Below are positions 1 through 7,909 of a stretch of 64,000 nucleotides of DNA, one piece after another; within the stretch, counting starts at the first letter, position 1, and the number at the start of each line of letters is the position of its first letter. The stretch is taken from contig DATLRS010000007.1 of the NCBI GenBank assembly GCA_035534535.1, positions 1 to 64,000 on the forward strand, written 5' to 3'. The stretch is from DATARH01 sp035534535 (lineage in GTDB: Bacteria > Pseudomonadota > Alphaproteobacteria > ATCC43930 > CGMCC-115725). The position numbers were made by a program, and so were the translations under genes. The notes under the pieces were generated by a model that worked only from the letters and a program-made list of their open reading frames with translations, did no database searches and was not told where the DNA came from.

Positions 1-28
1 TCAACCCGTCGAAGATGCGTTCGGTCAC
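1..28 (-). CDS. possible start of a gene running off the left edge
   Basis: A GTG codon at 28-26 on the minus strand opens a frame (V/M-T-E-R-I-F-D-G-L) that leaves the window. It sits 15 bases past the stop of the MBL-fold gene and is preceded by a CAGGGA ribosome-binding-like sequence at a workable distance. That suggests a third member of the kinase/MBL transcription unit. Nine codons are too few to name a product, and this rests only on position and the ribosome binding site. Confidence 0.35.
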
Positions 29-43
29 GGAATTGTCCCTGGC

Positions 44-895
44 TCACACGGCGAGGCGATAGGCCGCGCCGTCGCGTACGATACGGCCGGCGGTGGCGCC
101 GGCGAAATGGGTGCCGATGACCAGCACCGGCCGGTCGCAGAGTTCCTTCAGCATATGCTCGCGGGTCCGGCGCGCCAGGTCGGGATCGCTATCCGCCAGC
201 GACGACCATTCGGGATGCGCGATCTGGCAGGGGTGGTGCATGAAATCGCCGGTGATCAGCGCCTCCTCGCCCGCGGAGCGGATGCGCAGGCTGACATGGC
301 CCGGCGTGTGGCCGAGCGTCGGCACCAGGCTCAGCTCGTCGCAGATGCGGTGGTCGGTCTCGACCAGATCGGCAAGGCCGGCATCGTGGATCGGCGCCAC
401 CGAATCGGCAAAGACCGCTGCCATGTCGTCGCGCCCGCGCGCCTCCTGCCAATGCGCGAACTCGACGCGGCCCATCAGATAGCGCGCCCGCGGGAAGGTC
501 GGCAGCCATTTGCCATCAACCAGCATCGTGTTCCAGCCGACATGATCGACATGCAGATGGGTGCACAGCACCGTGTCGATCGATTCGCGAGGAAAGCCGG
601 CGGCCGCGAGGTCGGCGAGGAACGGCCCCTGCAGATTGTTCCAGGTCGGGATGCGGCGGCCCTCCTTGTCGTTGCCGAGGCAGGTATCGACGACGATGCG
701 GCGCTCCGCGGTCTCGACGACGAGCGCGTGGATGCTCATTTTCAGCCGGCCGCGCGGGTCGGCGAAATGCGGCTGCAGCCAGCCGATCGGCAGGATCTCT
801 TCGTAGGTTGCCTGCGGCAGGAGAAAGCGGCTGCCGCCGGTCACTTCGAGTTCGACGATCTTGGTTACCGTGACCTTGCCGATCTGCCACTTCAT
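44..895 (-). CDS. MBL-fold metallo-hydrolase
   Basis: A 283-residue metallo-beta-lactamase-fold hydrolase. The metal-binding signature HLHVDH is at about residues 113-118, followed by GHTPGH near 198, TGDFMHH near 217 and a late GTHFAG near 261. This is the ligand order of dinuclear Zn hydrolases related to lactonases. There is no signal peptide, so a cytoplasmic location is likely. The ATG at 895 is chosen because it overlaps the stop of the upstream sensor kinase as ATGA (892-895), implying translational coupling. The substrate is unknown; a lactone or another ester is possible. A paralogue with HLHWDH lies at 55704-56582, also beside a kinase of the HDFNNLL type. Confidence 0.85.
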   Translation of the reverse strand: MKWQIGKVTVTKIVELEVTGGSRFLLPQATYEEILPIGWLQPHFADPRGRLKMSIHALVVETAERRIVVDTCLGNDKEGRRIPTWNNLQGPFLADLAAAGFPRESIDTVLCTHLHVDHVGWNTMLVDGKWLPTFPRARYLMGRVEFAHWQEARGRDDMAAVFADSVAPIHDAGLADLVETDHRICDELSLVPTLGHTPGHVSLRIRSAGEEALITGDFMHHPCQIAHPEWSSLADSDPDLARRTREHMLKELCDRPVLVIGTHFAGATAGRIVRDGAAYRLAV

Positions 896-2835
896 CTCGA
901 CCCCTCCGATCGCCGGGCGCTCAGATCCGCCTCGTCTCCGGCGGCCGCCGCGGCGGTGGTGCGGCTCTCGCCCGGCTCGTCTTCGCGCCGCGGGGCGGCC
1001 TCGGCGCGGCTCTCCGCCGGCGGGCCGAGGTAGCGCGGCAGGTAGAGTCTGACCGTCGTGCCGCGGCCCGGCTCGCTGTCGATCGCACAATGACCCCCGG
1101 ACCGCGTGACAAAGCCGTAAACCTGGGACAGGCCAAGCCCGGTCCCCTTGCCCACCCCCTTTGTCGTGAAGAATGGATCGAAGGCCTTGGCGCGCACTGC
1201 CTGCGGCATGCCGCATCCGGTATCGGCGACGGAGATCGCGACATATTCGCCCATCGCGATACCCGCGTGCGCCGCCGCACGAGCCGTCTCGACGCGAAGG
1301 TTGCTGGTCGCGATCCTCAGCTTGCCCTCGCCTGCCATCGCGTCACGGGCGTTGAGGGCGAGGTTGAGCAGCGCGTTCTCGATCTGGCTGGGCTCGACAA
1401 AGACCGGCCACAGATCGCCGGACAGCGCGAACTCGGTGGTGATGCGGTCGCTGGGGGAGCGCCACGGCAGGGCGGCGGTGCGCGTCACCACTTCGTTGAC
1501 GTCCACCGGCTGCGGATCGACCGGGTCGCGGCCAGCAAAGCTGAGCAGCCGCCGGATCAGCGCCGTCGCCTTCTCGCAGCCGCTCATGGCGGCCGCGACA
1601 AAGCGCCGATGCTTTTGACCGATCGCGTCCCGATCGGCGTCGAGCAGGGCGACGTTGCCGGACACGATCGTCAGCAGATTGTTGAAATCATGCGCGATGC
1701 CCGCGGTCAGCAGCCCGACCGCTTCCATTTTTTGCGCCTGGTGCAGCTGCGCTTCGATCGCGGCGCGTTCGCTCAGCGCATCGCGCGCCTGCGCCAATGC
1801 CAGCTGCTCCCGGCGCGTGCGCCGCAGCGCCAAGAGGCACAGCAGCACCAGCCCGATCGCTGCCGGAACCCCGACCGCGGCATAACCGCCGACGGTTGCC
1901 AGCCATTCGCGCAATATCGAGGCCCGGGTTCGCCCGATCGTCACATAGACCGGATAGCTGGCGAGCCGCTTGTAGGCAAACAGGCTGCTTGCCGCGGCAA
2001 ACGGCGAGCCGGTGGCGATGATGCCGGCGGTTTTCCTCGCGGCAATCGCCTTTGCCAACAGCTCGGCGCCTTGCCCGGGCGCCGCCGGGGCGGCGGTTTC
2101 CGGATAGCGCGCCAGGACGGTGCCGTCCTCGCGCAGCACGCTGGCCGCATACTGCGCCGACGGGCCGAGCAGCGAATTGTAGAACGAGGCGAAGTACTGG
2201 CCCGACACGGCCACGACGATGATGCCCTGGAAACTGCCGTCGGCGCCCTGCCGCCGCCGGCTGACCGTGAAATACGGCTGGTAATCGCCGCGGTCGAGGC
2301 TGCGCGCCCGCAAGGCCCGGATAAAGGTCTGGTTGTGCGAATCCTGCAATGCCCTGAAATCGTCGCGGCCGGATTGATCGAGATCGTGGTTGACCGGATA
2401 CACCCGGGCGCTGACCAGTTCATGGCCGCTCGCATCGATGACCCAGGCCGCCGCCACCTGCGGCAGATCGGCGATCTGCTGCGCGATGCGCTGGTGCAGC
2501 GGGTATTCCTGGGCGCGGATCTGGGCGTCGCTCAGCCCGGCGAGCAGGTCGTCGATGCGCGACGCGACGAGCACATGGGTGTCGAGAATCTTGGTCGTAT
2601 TCTCTTCCGCCACGGCCACCGCTTCGGAGAGCGCCGCCGCGGCGCCCGCGTAATTGGCCCAATATGAGAGATAGCCGGCGACGATACCGAGCAGCACCGG
2701 CACAAAGATCGTGCCGATGAGCAGCAGGCGCAGGGTGCCGATCGCCCCAAACGTTGCGTCATCCGGAGAACGCCGCTTCCCCGACCCGGCCGGCGCGGTG
2801 CCGTTGGCGTTGTGTGACCCTGCCGTCGACCGCAT
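892..2835 (-). CDS. sensor histidine kinase with periplasmic Cache-type domain
   Basis: A 647-residue membrane sensor kinase. TM1 is near residues 35-58. A periplasmic dCache/PDC-like segment follows to about 305, then TM2 (VGVPAAIGLVLLCLLALR). The HisKA H-box AHDFNNLL follows, then a HATPase with N (NALLNLALNARDAM), G1 (DTGCGMP), F (FDPFFTTK) and G2 (GKGTGLGLSQVYGF) boxes. No receiver domain is fused. The ATG at 2835 is preferred over an in-frame ATG at 2937 because GGAG stands 8 bases upstream. The gene overlaps the downstream MBL gene by four bases (ATGA). No cognate response regulator lies next to it. Ligand and output are unknown. Confidence 0.88.
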   Translation of the reverse strand: MRSTAGSHNANGTAPAGSGKRRSPDDATFGAIGTLRLLLIGTIFVPVLLGIVAGYLSYWANYAGAAAALSEAVAVAEENTTKILDTHVLVASRIDDLLAGLSDAQIRAQEYPLHQRIAQQIADLPQVAAAWVIDASGHELVSARVYPVNHDLDQSGRDDFRALQDSHNQTFIRALRARSLDRGDYQPYFTVSRRRQGADGSFQGIIVVAVSGQYFASFYNSLLGPSAQYAASVLREDGTVLARYPETAAPAAPGQGAELLAKAIAARKTAGIIATGSPFAAASSLFAYKRLASYPVYVTIGRTRASILREWLATVGGYAAVGVPAAIGLVLLCLLALRRTRREQLALAQARDALSERAAIEAQLHQAQKMEAVGLLTAGIAHDFNNLLTIVSGNVALLDADRDAIGQKHRRFVAAAMSGCEKATALIRRLLSFAGRDPVDPQPVDVNEVVTRTAALPWRSPSDRITTEFALSGDLWPVFVEPSQIENALLNLALNARDAMAGEGKLRIATSNLRVETARAAAHAGIAMGEYVAISVADTGCGMPQAVRAKAFDPFFTTKGVGKGTGLGLSQVYGFVTRSGGHCAIDSEPGRGTTVRLYLPRYLGPPAESRAEAAPRREDEPGESRTTAAAAAGDEADLSARRSEGSR

Positions 2836-3023
2836 AAGGGGCACTCCTGCCCACTCGCGAGCCTCGCGCTGCGGCGCGTTTGCCGCTGCCCGCCGGGTGC
2901 CAGTAATTGTCACCACGCGGCGCCCCGCGGTCAACACCAGACGCGAAAAAGAGGACGCGCGCTCGCCGTCGGGTGCGATAGGCTGCGCTTCCCTTTTGGG
3001 GCGATGGGGACCGGGGAAGATCG

Positions 3024-3719
3024 ATGCGCAACGGGCGGTGGGGCGGCGTGATCGGGCTCGGCTGCTTATTGCTGGCCGGCTGTGCCGGGCGGTACGCGTC
3101 GGTGACGCCGGACCAGGCCGTTATCTTGCTGGAGACCGGCCAGCCGTTGCTTGGTTGCCGCGAGGCCTGCCTCTCCGAATGGCGACGCGAGGAGCCGCGG
3201 GCAACGCAATTGGCTGCCGCGGCGCGCTGGCGCGAGCTGGCGGCGCTGGTGTTGCGGGTCGGCTACCAGGACGATCTGACGCTCTATTATCTCGGCAGGG
3301 CCGCCGAGGGCATCGGCAATCCCGGCGCGGCCGCCAGCTTCTACCGGCAAAGCCTGCAGCTGTCCGGCACGTCGATTTCGTGCCAGTACCTCAGCCACCG
3401 CTGCGGCGACGTGGCGCTGCCGGGCGACGCGGCGCTGCGGCTGGGGGCAATCGATCGGGAACTGGCCCGCCGGTACCGGCGGCTCGAGCGGCAACGGATA
3501 CCGCACCGGCCGCAACTGCCGCCGAGCGAGGCTGCCCCGCCGGCACCGAGCGAAGCCGCCGCGCCGGTTCCGGGCCCGCTCGGCCCGCCGCTCGCGCTGC
3601 CTGCCGCGGCACCACCGCCGGCACCACCGCCCGCACCGCTGCCGGCACCCCCGCCACCAGCCCAGCCGGGCGCGCCGCATGGCTCCGACTACATCGAGCC
3701 GCCGCCGATCGTGCGCTGA
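3024..3719 (+). CDS. proline-rich putative lipoprotein, hypothetical
   Basis: A 231-residue protein with a short lipoprotein signal: a positively charged start, a hydrophobic core and the lipobox LLAGC with the modified Cys at residue 20. The lipidated product would sit in the envelope. Residues about 65-125 contain TPR/Sel1-like helical text (YYLGRAAEGIGNPGAAASFY) with several cysteines. From about 165 the chain is a Pro/Ala low-complexity tail. It is divergent from the sensor kinase and 76 bases upstream of an alcohol dehydrogenase gene. A GGGGAAG ribosome binding site precedes the ATG. I do not recognise a named family. Confidence 0.7.
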   Translation: MRNGRWGGVIGLGCLLLAGCAGRYASVTPDQAVILLETGQPLLGCREACLSEWRREEPRATQLAAAARWRELAALVLRVGYQDDLTLYYLGRAAEGIGNPGAAASFYRQSLQLSGTSISCQYLSHRCGDVALPGDAALRLGAIDRELARRYRRLERQRIPHRPQLPPSEAAPPAPSEAAAPVPGPLGPPLALPAAAPPPAPPPAPLPAPPPPAQPGAPHGSDYIEPPPIVR

Positions 3720-3795
3720 TGCTTGCCGAACCTGCCGCGGCCCGTGACCGCAGCGCCCCGGCGCGCTACCATCACGTCACAGAGGGAGGAATGCT

Positions 3796-4884
3796 ATGAA
3801 AGCCGCCGTTCTGCACGCAGCCCATCAGCCGCTGACGATCGAGGAGGTCGCGGTCAACAAGCCGGGCCCGCGCGAGGTCTTGCTGCGCACCGCCTTTGCC
3901 GGGCTGTGCCACAGCGACCTGCATTTCATCGAGGGGCTCTACCCGATCCCGACCCCGGTGGTGCTCGGCCACGAAAGCGCAGCAATTGTCGAGGCGGTCG
4001 GCGACGGCGTCACCTATGTGAAGCCCGGCGACCACGTCATCACCTGCCTGTCGGTGTTCTGCGGCACCTGCCCGCAATGCCTGACCGGCCATCCGAATTT
4101 GTGCGAGAACACCGAGATAAAGATGCTGCCCGGGGTGGCCCGCCGGATGACCTGGAAAGGCGGCCAGCTGATGAACCAGGCATTCAACCTGTCCTCGTTC
4201 GGCGAGCAGATGCTGGTGCACGAAAATTCGATGGTGAAGATCGACGACGACGTCCCGCTGGACGTCGCCGCGCTGGTCGGTTGCGGCGTGATGACCGGGG
4301 TCGGCGCGGTGTTCAACGCCGCCAAGGTCGAACCGGGCGCCACCGTCGCGGTGATCGGCTGCGGCGGCATCGGCCTGTCGGCGGTTAACGGCGCGGCACT
4401 GGCCGGCGCCGAGCGCATCATCGCGATCGATACGGTGCCCTCGAAGCTCGAACTGGCGCGCGAGATGGGCGCCACCGACACGATCAACGCCAGCAACGTC
4501 GATGCGGTCGCGCAGATCCGCGAAATGACCAAGGGCGGCGTGCATTATTCGTTCGAGGCGATCGGCACCAAGGCGACCGCCGAGCAGTCGTTTCAGATGC
4601 TGCGGCCGGGCGGCACCGCGACGATCATCGGCATGGTGCCGTTCGGCCTGAAGATCGAGCTGCACGGCTTCGACTTCCTGCGCGACCGCAAGATCCAGGG
4701 CACCTCGATGGGCGGCAACCGCTTCCGCGTCGACATGCCGCGGCTGTTGTCGCTGTGGAAGCAGGGAAGGCTGAAGCTCGATCACCTGATCTCGGGCCGG
4801 ATCAAGCTCGACCAGATCAACGAAGGCTTCGCGGCGCTGAAATCGGGGGCGCCAGTGCGCCAGCTGATCGATTACGGCGGATAG
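3796..4884 (+). CDS. zinc-dependent NAD(P)-linked alcohol dehydrogenase (MDR family)
   Basis: A 362-residue medium-chain dehydrogenase. The catalytic zinc ligands are visible as C38 (GLCHSD) and H59-E60 (GHES). The structural zinc lobe has Cys 89, 92, 95 and 103. The Rossmann motif GCGGIG is near residue 196, followed by an acidic cofactor-binding residue (IAIDT) that favours NAD. An AGGGAGG ribosome binding site precedes the ATG. It resembles class III and Mycobacterium-type aryl/alkyl alcohol dehydrogenases, oxidising alcohols to aldehydes in the cytoplasm. The substrate cannot be predicted. It ends one base before the convergent small membrane-protein gene. Confidence 0.9.
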   Translation: MKAAVLHAAHQPLTIEEVAVNKPGPREVLLRTAFAGLCHSDLHFIEGLYPIPTPVVLGHESAAIVEAVGDGVTYVKPGDHVITCLSVFCGTCPQCLTGHPNLCENTEIKMLPGVARRMTWKGGQLMNQAFNLSSFGEQMLVHENSMVKIDDDVPLDVAALVGCGVMTGVGAVFNAAKVEPGATVAVIGCGGIGLSAVNGAALAGAERIIAIDTVPSKLELAREMGATDTINASNVDAVAQIREMTKGGVHYSFEAIGTKATAEQSFQMLRPGGTATIIGMVPFGLKIELHGFDFLRDRKIQGTSMGGNRFRVDMPRLLSLWKQGRLKLDHLISGRIKLDQINEGFAALKSGAPVRQLIDYGG

Positions 4885-4885
4885 G

Positions 4886-5158
4886 TCAACGCGGCCGGGC
4901 GGGTCGGCGAGGGCGCACCCGCGCCGGCGCCAGGGCCGCAACCGCCTGGCGCAGCGAGGCGCGCGGCCATGCCCGACGGAGCAGGAGCACGGCCAGCGGC
5001 AGGCAAAGCGCAAGCGCAACCGGCGCCTCGCCGGCGCGGCTGAAGACATCGAGCCCGATCCCGACCGCCATGGGCAACGCAAAAATCAAGACGATCGGGC
5101 TCAACACGATGGCCCCGATCACCAAGCCCCAGCCCGCGTAGCTACGAACATGCCCCAT
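4886..5158 (-). CDS. small two-TM membrane protein, hypothetical
   Basis: A 90-residue product with two hydrophobic helices (WGLVIGAIVLSPIVLIFALP and VALALCLPLAVLLL) followed by a strongly basic, Arg/Pro-rich cytoplasmic-type tail. The ATG at 5158 (MGHVRSYAG) is preferred over the one at 5179. It converges with the alcohol dehydrogenase gene, with one base between stops. No family is recognised. The hydrophobic pattern supports a real gene, but codon evidence is limited by the high GC. Confidence 0.5.
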   Translation of the reverse strand: MGHVRSYAGWGLVIGAIVLSPIVLIFALPMAVGIGLDVFSRAGEAPVALALCLPLAVLLLRRAWPRASLRQAVAALAPARVRPRRPARPR

Positions 5159-5227
5159 CGAACGCGTCCAGCAGCACAATCTGGGGGCATTTTAGACAGA
5201 CTCCGTTAAGCGAACGTTGCGGCGCCC

Positions 5228-5806
5228 CTATTCGGCGTCGAGCGGCGGCAGGCGCGGATGCTTGAGGCTGCGCGGCAGGATGCCGGCGGTGCGCGGGTCC
5301 TCGAAACGCAGCTTGCGGCGCGCGTAGACGACAAAGCCGGCGCGCTGGTAATGGCCCAGAGCCTTGGGGTGGTCGAAGGTGCGGGTGTGCACCCACAGCC
5401 GGTCGAGCGGGCGCTCCCAGGCGCGCTCGATCGCCGCCTGCAACAGGAACGGCCCGAGCCCCCGGCCGATGAACTCGGGGATCAGCCCGAAATAGCACAG
5501 CTCGGTCTCCCGCGTCGGCTCGGCGGTGAGCTCGAAATAGCCGGCCGGCACGCCACCGGCATACAGCACGAAGATCTCGGTGGTCGGCCGGCGGATCTGC
5601 GCGGCGAGGGTGGCGTCGTCGAGCAGCCGGCGCTCGTACCACAGCCACGGCGTGCCGACGGTTTCATAGAGATAACGGTAGAACGAGACCGTGCAGTCCT
5701 CGGCGTGCATCAGGGCGAGCTTGAAGCCGAACGGCAGCGGGACGCGCGGCGTCTGCGGCCGCTCGTGCATCTCCAGATAGGTGATGACGTCGTCGAGGAG
5801 AGCCAT
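5228..5806 (-). CDS. GNAT-family N-acetyltransferase
   Basis: A 192-residue protein with the GNAT core. Strand text GYFELTAEP leads to the acetyl-CoA pyrophosphate loop LIPEFIGRGLGPFLLQAA (an R/Q-x-x-G-x-G/A variant), then VHTRTFDHPKALGHYQRAGF, the usual end of the fold. It would transfer an acetyl group from acetyl-CoA to an amine; the substrate is unknown. It starts nine bases after the sulfurtransferase stop, so the two are almost certainly co-transcribed at the end of the cysK-alaX-sseA run. Confidence 0.88.
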   Translation of the reverse strand: MALLDDVITYLEMHERPQTPRVPLPFGFKLALMHAEDCTVSFYRYLYETVGTPWLWYERRLLDDATLAAQIRRPTTEIFVLYAGGVPAGYFELTAEPTRETELCYFGLIPEFIGRGLGPFLLQAAIERAWERPLDRLWVHTRTFDHPKALGHYQRAGFVVYARRKLRFEDPRTAGILPRSLKHPRLPPLDAE

Positions 5807-5815
5807 CGCAGGGGG

Positions 5816-6682
5816 CTACGGCGCGGCCGGGCCGGTGGCGATCGGGGTGTCGCCGGGCAATCCCCATTCCGACCACGATCCGTCATAGATGGCGGCGTCG
5901 CGGTGGCCGAGCAGAAAGGCCGCAAACGCCACCGCGCAGGCCGTCACCCCGGAGCCGCAGCTCGTCACGATCGGGCGGTCGAGCGCGACGCCGGCCGCCT
6001 CGAACAGGCGGCGCAATTCATCGGCGCTTTTCAGCCTATGGGTTTGCGGGTCGGTGACGTGGTCGAACGGCAGGTTGCGGCTGCCCGGAATGTGGCCGCT
6101 GCGCCGCCCCGGCCAGGTTTCCGGCGCGCTGCCCTCGAAGCGGCCGGCGGCGCGGGCATCGACGACCTGCTCGCGGCGTGCCGCGATATTGCCGCGGATC
6201 GCCTCCTTGTCGCGCACCAGGGCCGGGTTGAAGCGGGCGTTGAACCGGCGCCGCGGGATCGCCGGCGCGGCGGTCTCGGTGGGTCGCCCCTCGGCCTGCC
6301 ACGCCGGCAGGCCGCCATCGAGCAACGCCACGTTGTCATGGCCGAACAGCCGCAGCAACCACCACGCGCGCCCGGCCGAGGACAGGCCGTTGGCGTCATA
6401 GACGATGACCCGGTCGTCATTGCCGATGCCGCGCTCGGCCATCTTCGCGGCGAAGCGCTCGGCCGAGGGGATCATGTGCGGCAGCGCGGTGCCGGGCTGC
6501 GCCACATCGTCGATGTCGAAAAACACCGCGCCGGGGATATGGCCGGCCTCATAATCCTGGCGCGCGGTCGGGGTGACGCCGGGCTGCTTGTACGAGCTGT
6601 CGAGCACCCGGACATGCGGGTCGGCCAGATGCGCCGCGAGCCATGCGGTGCTGACCAGCGCTTCGGGGTTGGCATAGGGCAT
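5816..6682 (-). CDS. sseA: 3-mercaptopyruvate/thiosulfate sulfurtransferase
   Basis: A 288-residue protein with two rhodanese domains. The N-terminal domain is inactive and has the signature YEAGHIPGAVFFDID. The C-terminal domain carries the active loop CGSGVTAC, the 3-mercaptopyruvate-type CGSGVT form, and ends in WSEWG. It moves sulfane sulfur to thiols or cyanide, linking cysteine catabolism to sulfur transfer. The ATG at 6682 is favoured over 6688 because GGAG is seven bases away instead of one or two. Its neighbours cysK and alaX fit a cysteine/sulfur and translation-quality cluster. Confidence 0.9.
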   Translation of the reverse strand: MPYANPEALVSTAWLAAHLADPHVRVLDSSYKQPGVTPTARQDYEAGHIPGAVFFDIDDVAQPGTALPHMIPSAERFAAKMAERGIGNDDRVIVYDANGLSSAGRAWWLLRLFGHDNVALLDGGLPAWQAEGRPTETAAPAIPRRRFNARFNPALVRDKEAIRGNIAARREQVVDARAAGRFEGSAPETWPGRRSGHIPGSRNLPFDHVTDPQTHRLKSADELRRLFEAAGVALDRPIVTSCGSGVTACAVAFAAFLLGHRDAAIYDGSWSEWGLPGDTPIATGPAAP

Positions 6683-6724
6683 CGGCATTCTCCGTGAGCG
6701 GGACCGCGGGCGGTCCGCAGCATG

Positions 6725-6770
6725 CCTCCACCTCTCCCTGCCCCGCAAGCGGTGGAGGATCAGGCAGGGA
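6725..6770. repeat. interlocked inverted repeats between alaX and sseA
   Basis: Two 8-base inverted repeats alternate: CCTCCACC (6725-6732) pairs with GGTGGAGG (6751-6758), and TCCCTGCC (6735-6742) pairs with GGCAGGGA (6763-6770). The a-b-a'-b' order would form a pseudoknot or two alternative hairpins in the transcript. It overlaps the alaX stop codon and may attenuate or protect the mRNA between alaX and sseA. No function is established. Confidence 0.6.
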
Positions 6771-7488
6771 GTGCGAAGGCGACGGTGATGCGGCGGTTCT
6801 GGCGGCCCTTGTTCTCGATCTTGCCGATCGTCACCGGGCCGATCTCGGCGGTGTTGCGGATGTGGGTGCCGCCGCACGGCTGCAGGTCGACGGCGCCGTC
6901 CGGCCCGGCCACTTCCAGCAGCCGCACCTGGCCGGCGCCAACGGGGGGCTTGACCGACATCGTGCGCACCAGTTCGGGGCGGGCGGCAAGCTCCGCTTCG
7001 CTGATCCAGCGCGGTTCGACCGGGTGGCCTGCGGCGATCAGCGCGTTGAGCCGGGCCGCGATCGCCTCGCGGTCGAGGCTCGACCCGGGCACGTCGAAAT
7101 CGAGCCTTCCGCGGCCGTCCGACACCTGCCCGCCGGTCACCGCCCCCGGCACCACCGCGCATAGGAGGTGCAGGCAGGTGTGCATGCGCATCAGCCGGTA
7201 GCGGCGGCCCCAGTCGAGCTCGGCGACGACCTCCGCGCCTGGTTCGGGCAAGACGGTGCCCGCAGCGGGGACATGGATCACCTCGTCGGGGATCTCACCC
7301 TTCAACGTGTCGATGATGTCGATCGTCACCCCGGAGGCGAGGCGCAGGATGCCCGTGTCGCCCGGCTGGCCGCCGCCGGTGGGGTAGAACACCGTGCGGT
7401 CGAGCCGGATGCCGCGCTCGTCCACCCCGGTCACCCGCGCCGGACAGGAGCGGGCATAGGCGTCGTCGCGAAACACAAGCTCGGTCAT
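6760..7488 (-). CDS. alaX: alanyl-tRNA editing protein (AlaX-type)
   Basis: A 242-residue free-standing editing domain that hydrolyses mischarged tRNA(Ala). The zinc/catalytic signature is complete: HTCLHLL (HxxxH) in the middle and QPCGGTHIRNTAEIG (CxxxH) near the C-terminus, after an N-terminal domain with FYPTGGGQPGD. These are the AlaRS editing and C-Ala-adjacent motifs. The ATG at 7488 matches the family N-terminus; upstream ATGs are in repeat DNA. It lies between the GIY-YIG insertion and sseA on the same strand. Confidence 0.92.
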   Translation of the reverse strand: MTELVFRDDAYARSCPARVTGVDERGIRLDRTVFYPTGGGQPGDTGILRLASGVTIDIIDTLKGEIPDEVIHVPAAGTVLPEPGAEVVAELDWGRRYRLMRMHTCLHLLCAVVPGAVTGGQVSDGRGRLDFDVPGSSLDREAIAARLNALIAAGHPVEPRWISEAELAARPELVRTMSVKPPVGAGQVRLLEVAGPDGAVDLQPCGGTHIRNTAEIGPVTIGKIENKGRQNRRITVAFALPA

Positions 7489-7510
7489 GGTGACATTCCC
7501 AACCAGCATT

Positions 7511-7538
7511 CTGTCGTCCCGGCGGAAGCCGGGACCCA
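7511..7538. repeat. REP-like palindrome, left copy
   Basis: This holds GTCCCGGC, a GGAA loop and GCCGGGAC as a perfect 8-bp stem (7516-7535). The whole 28 bases recur in inverted orientation at 7858-7885. The two copies bracket a GIY-YIG nuclease gene. The palindrome has the shape of a REP element. Confidence 0.9.
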
Positions 7539-7556
7539 CCGTTGTCGCGTGCGACC

Positions 7557-7841
7557 CTACCCGTGAAGATCGCGGTAGAGGTCCAGCCAATGCGGATTTT
7601 CCTGCTCGATCAACTCAATTTTCCAGTTCCGCTTCCACTCCTTGATTTGTTTCTCGCGACGGATCGCTGATTCCCAATCGTCGTGCGGCTCGAACCAGAC
7701 CAGGCGATCGACGCCATATTTGGCGGTAAAGCCGGCAACCGCTTTGCTTTTGTGCTGCCATATCCGGCCGGCGAGGTCAGTCGTGACGCCAGTGTACAGC
7801 GTTCCGTGAGGCTTGCTGGCCAGCACATAAACAAAGAACAT
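7557..7841 (-). CDS. GIY-YIG superfamily endonuclease (UPF0213/YhbQ-like)
   Basis: A 94-residue single-domain nuclease. The paired motif reads YVLASKP then GTLYTGVT. The catalytic Arg follows in LAGRIWQHK, a lysine/arginine-rich helix (REKQIKEWKR) comes next, and the C-terminal NPHWLDLY supplies the late Asn/acidic positions. It probably nicks or cleaves DNA, but no substrate is known. The start at 7841 excludes the repeat-derived upstream frame. It is the only gene between two inverted copies of a 28-bp palindrome and splits cysK from alaX, which otherwise look like one operon. GC is lower than in its neighbours. Confidence 0.88.
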   Translation of the reverse strand: MFFVYVLASKPHGTLYTGVTTDLAGRIWQHKSKAVAGFTAKYGVDRLVWFEPHDDWESAIRREKQIKEWKRNWKIELIEQENPHWLDLYRDLHG

Positions 7842-7857
7842 CGCGCCGGCCTCGAAA

Positions 7858-7885
7858 TGGGTCCCGGCTTCCGCCGGGACGACAG
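7858..7885. repeat. REP-like palindrome, right copy
   Basis: The reverse complement of 7511-7538 over all 28 bases, with stem 7861-7868/7873-7880 and loop TTCC. It lies 16 bases upstream of the GIY-YIG start codon and 24 bases after the cysK stop. It may form a terminator-like hairpin after cysK. Confidence 0.9.
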
Positions 7886-7909
7886 CGGAATCGACCCCAC
7901 CGCGCACTC

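Noticed and set aside
3772..5082. A 436-codon minus-strand frame opposite the alcohol dehydrogenase
   Set aside because: It is a shadow of the zinc dehydrogenase frame and has no domain.
7557..7885. An insertion sequence with a transposase
   Set aside because: The gene encodes a 94-residue GIY-YIG nuclease, not a DDE, HUH or serine transposase, and no target-site duplication was identified.
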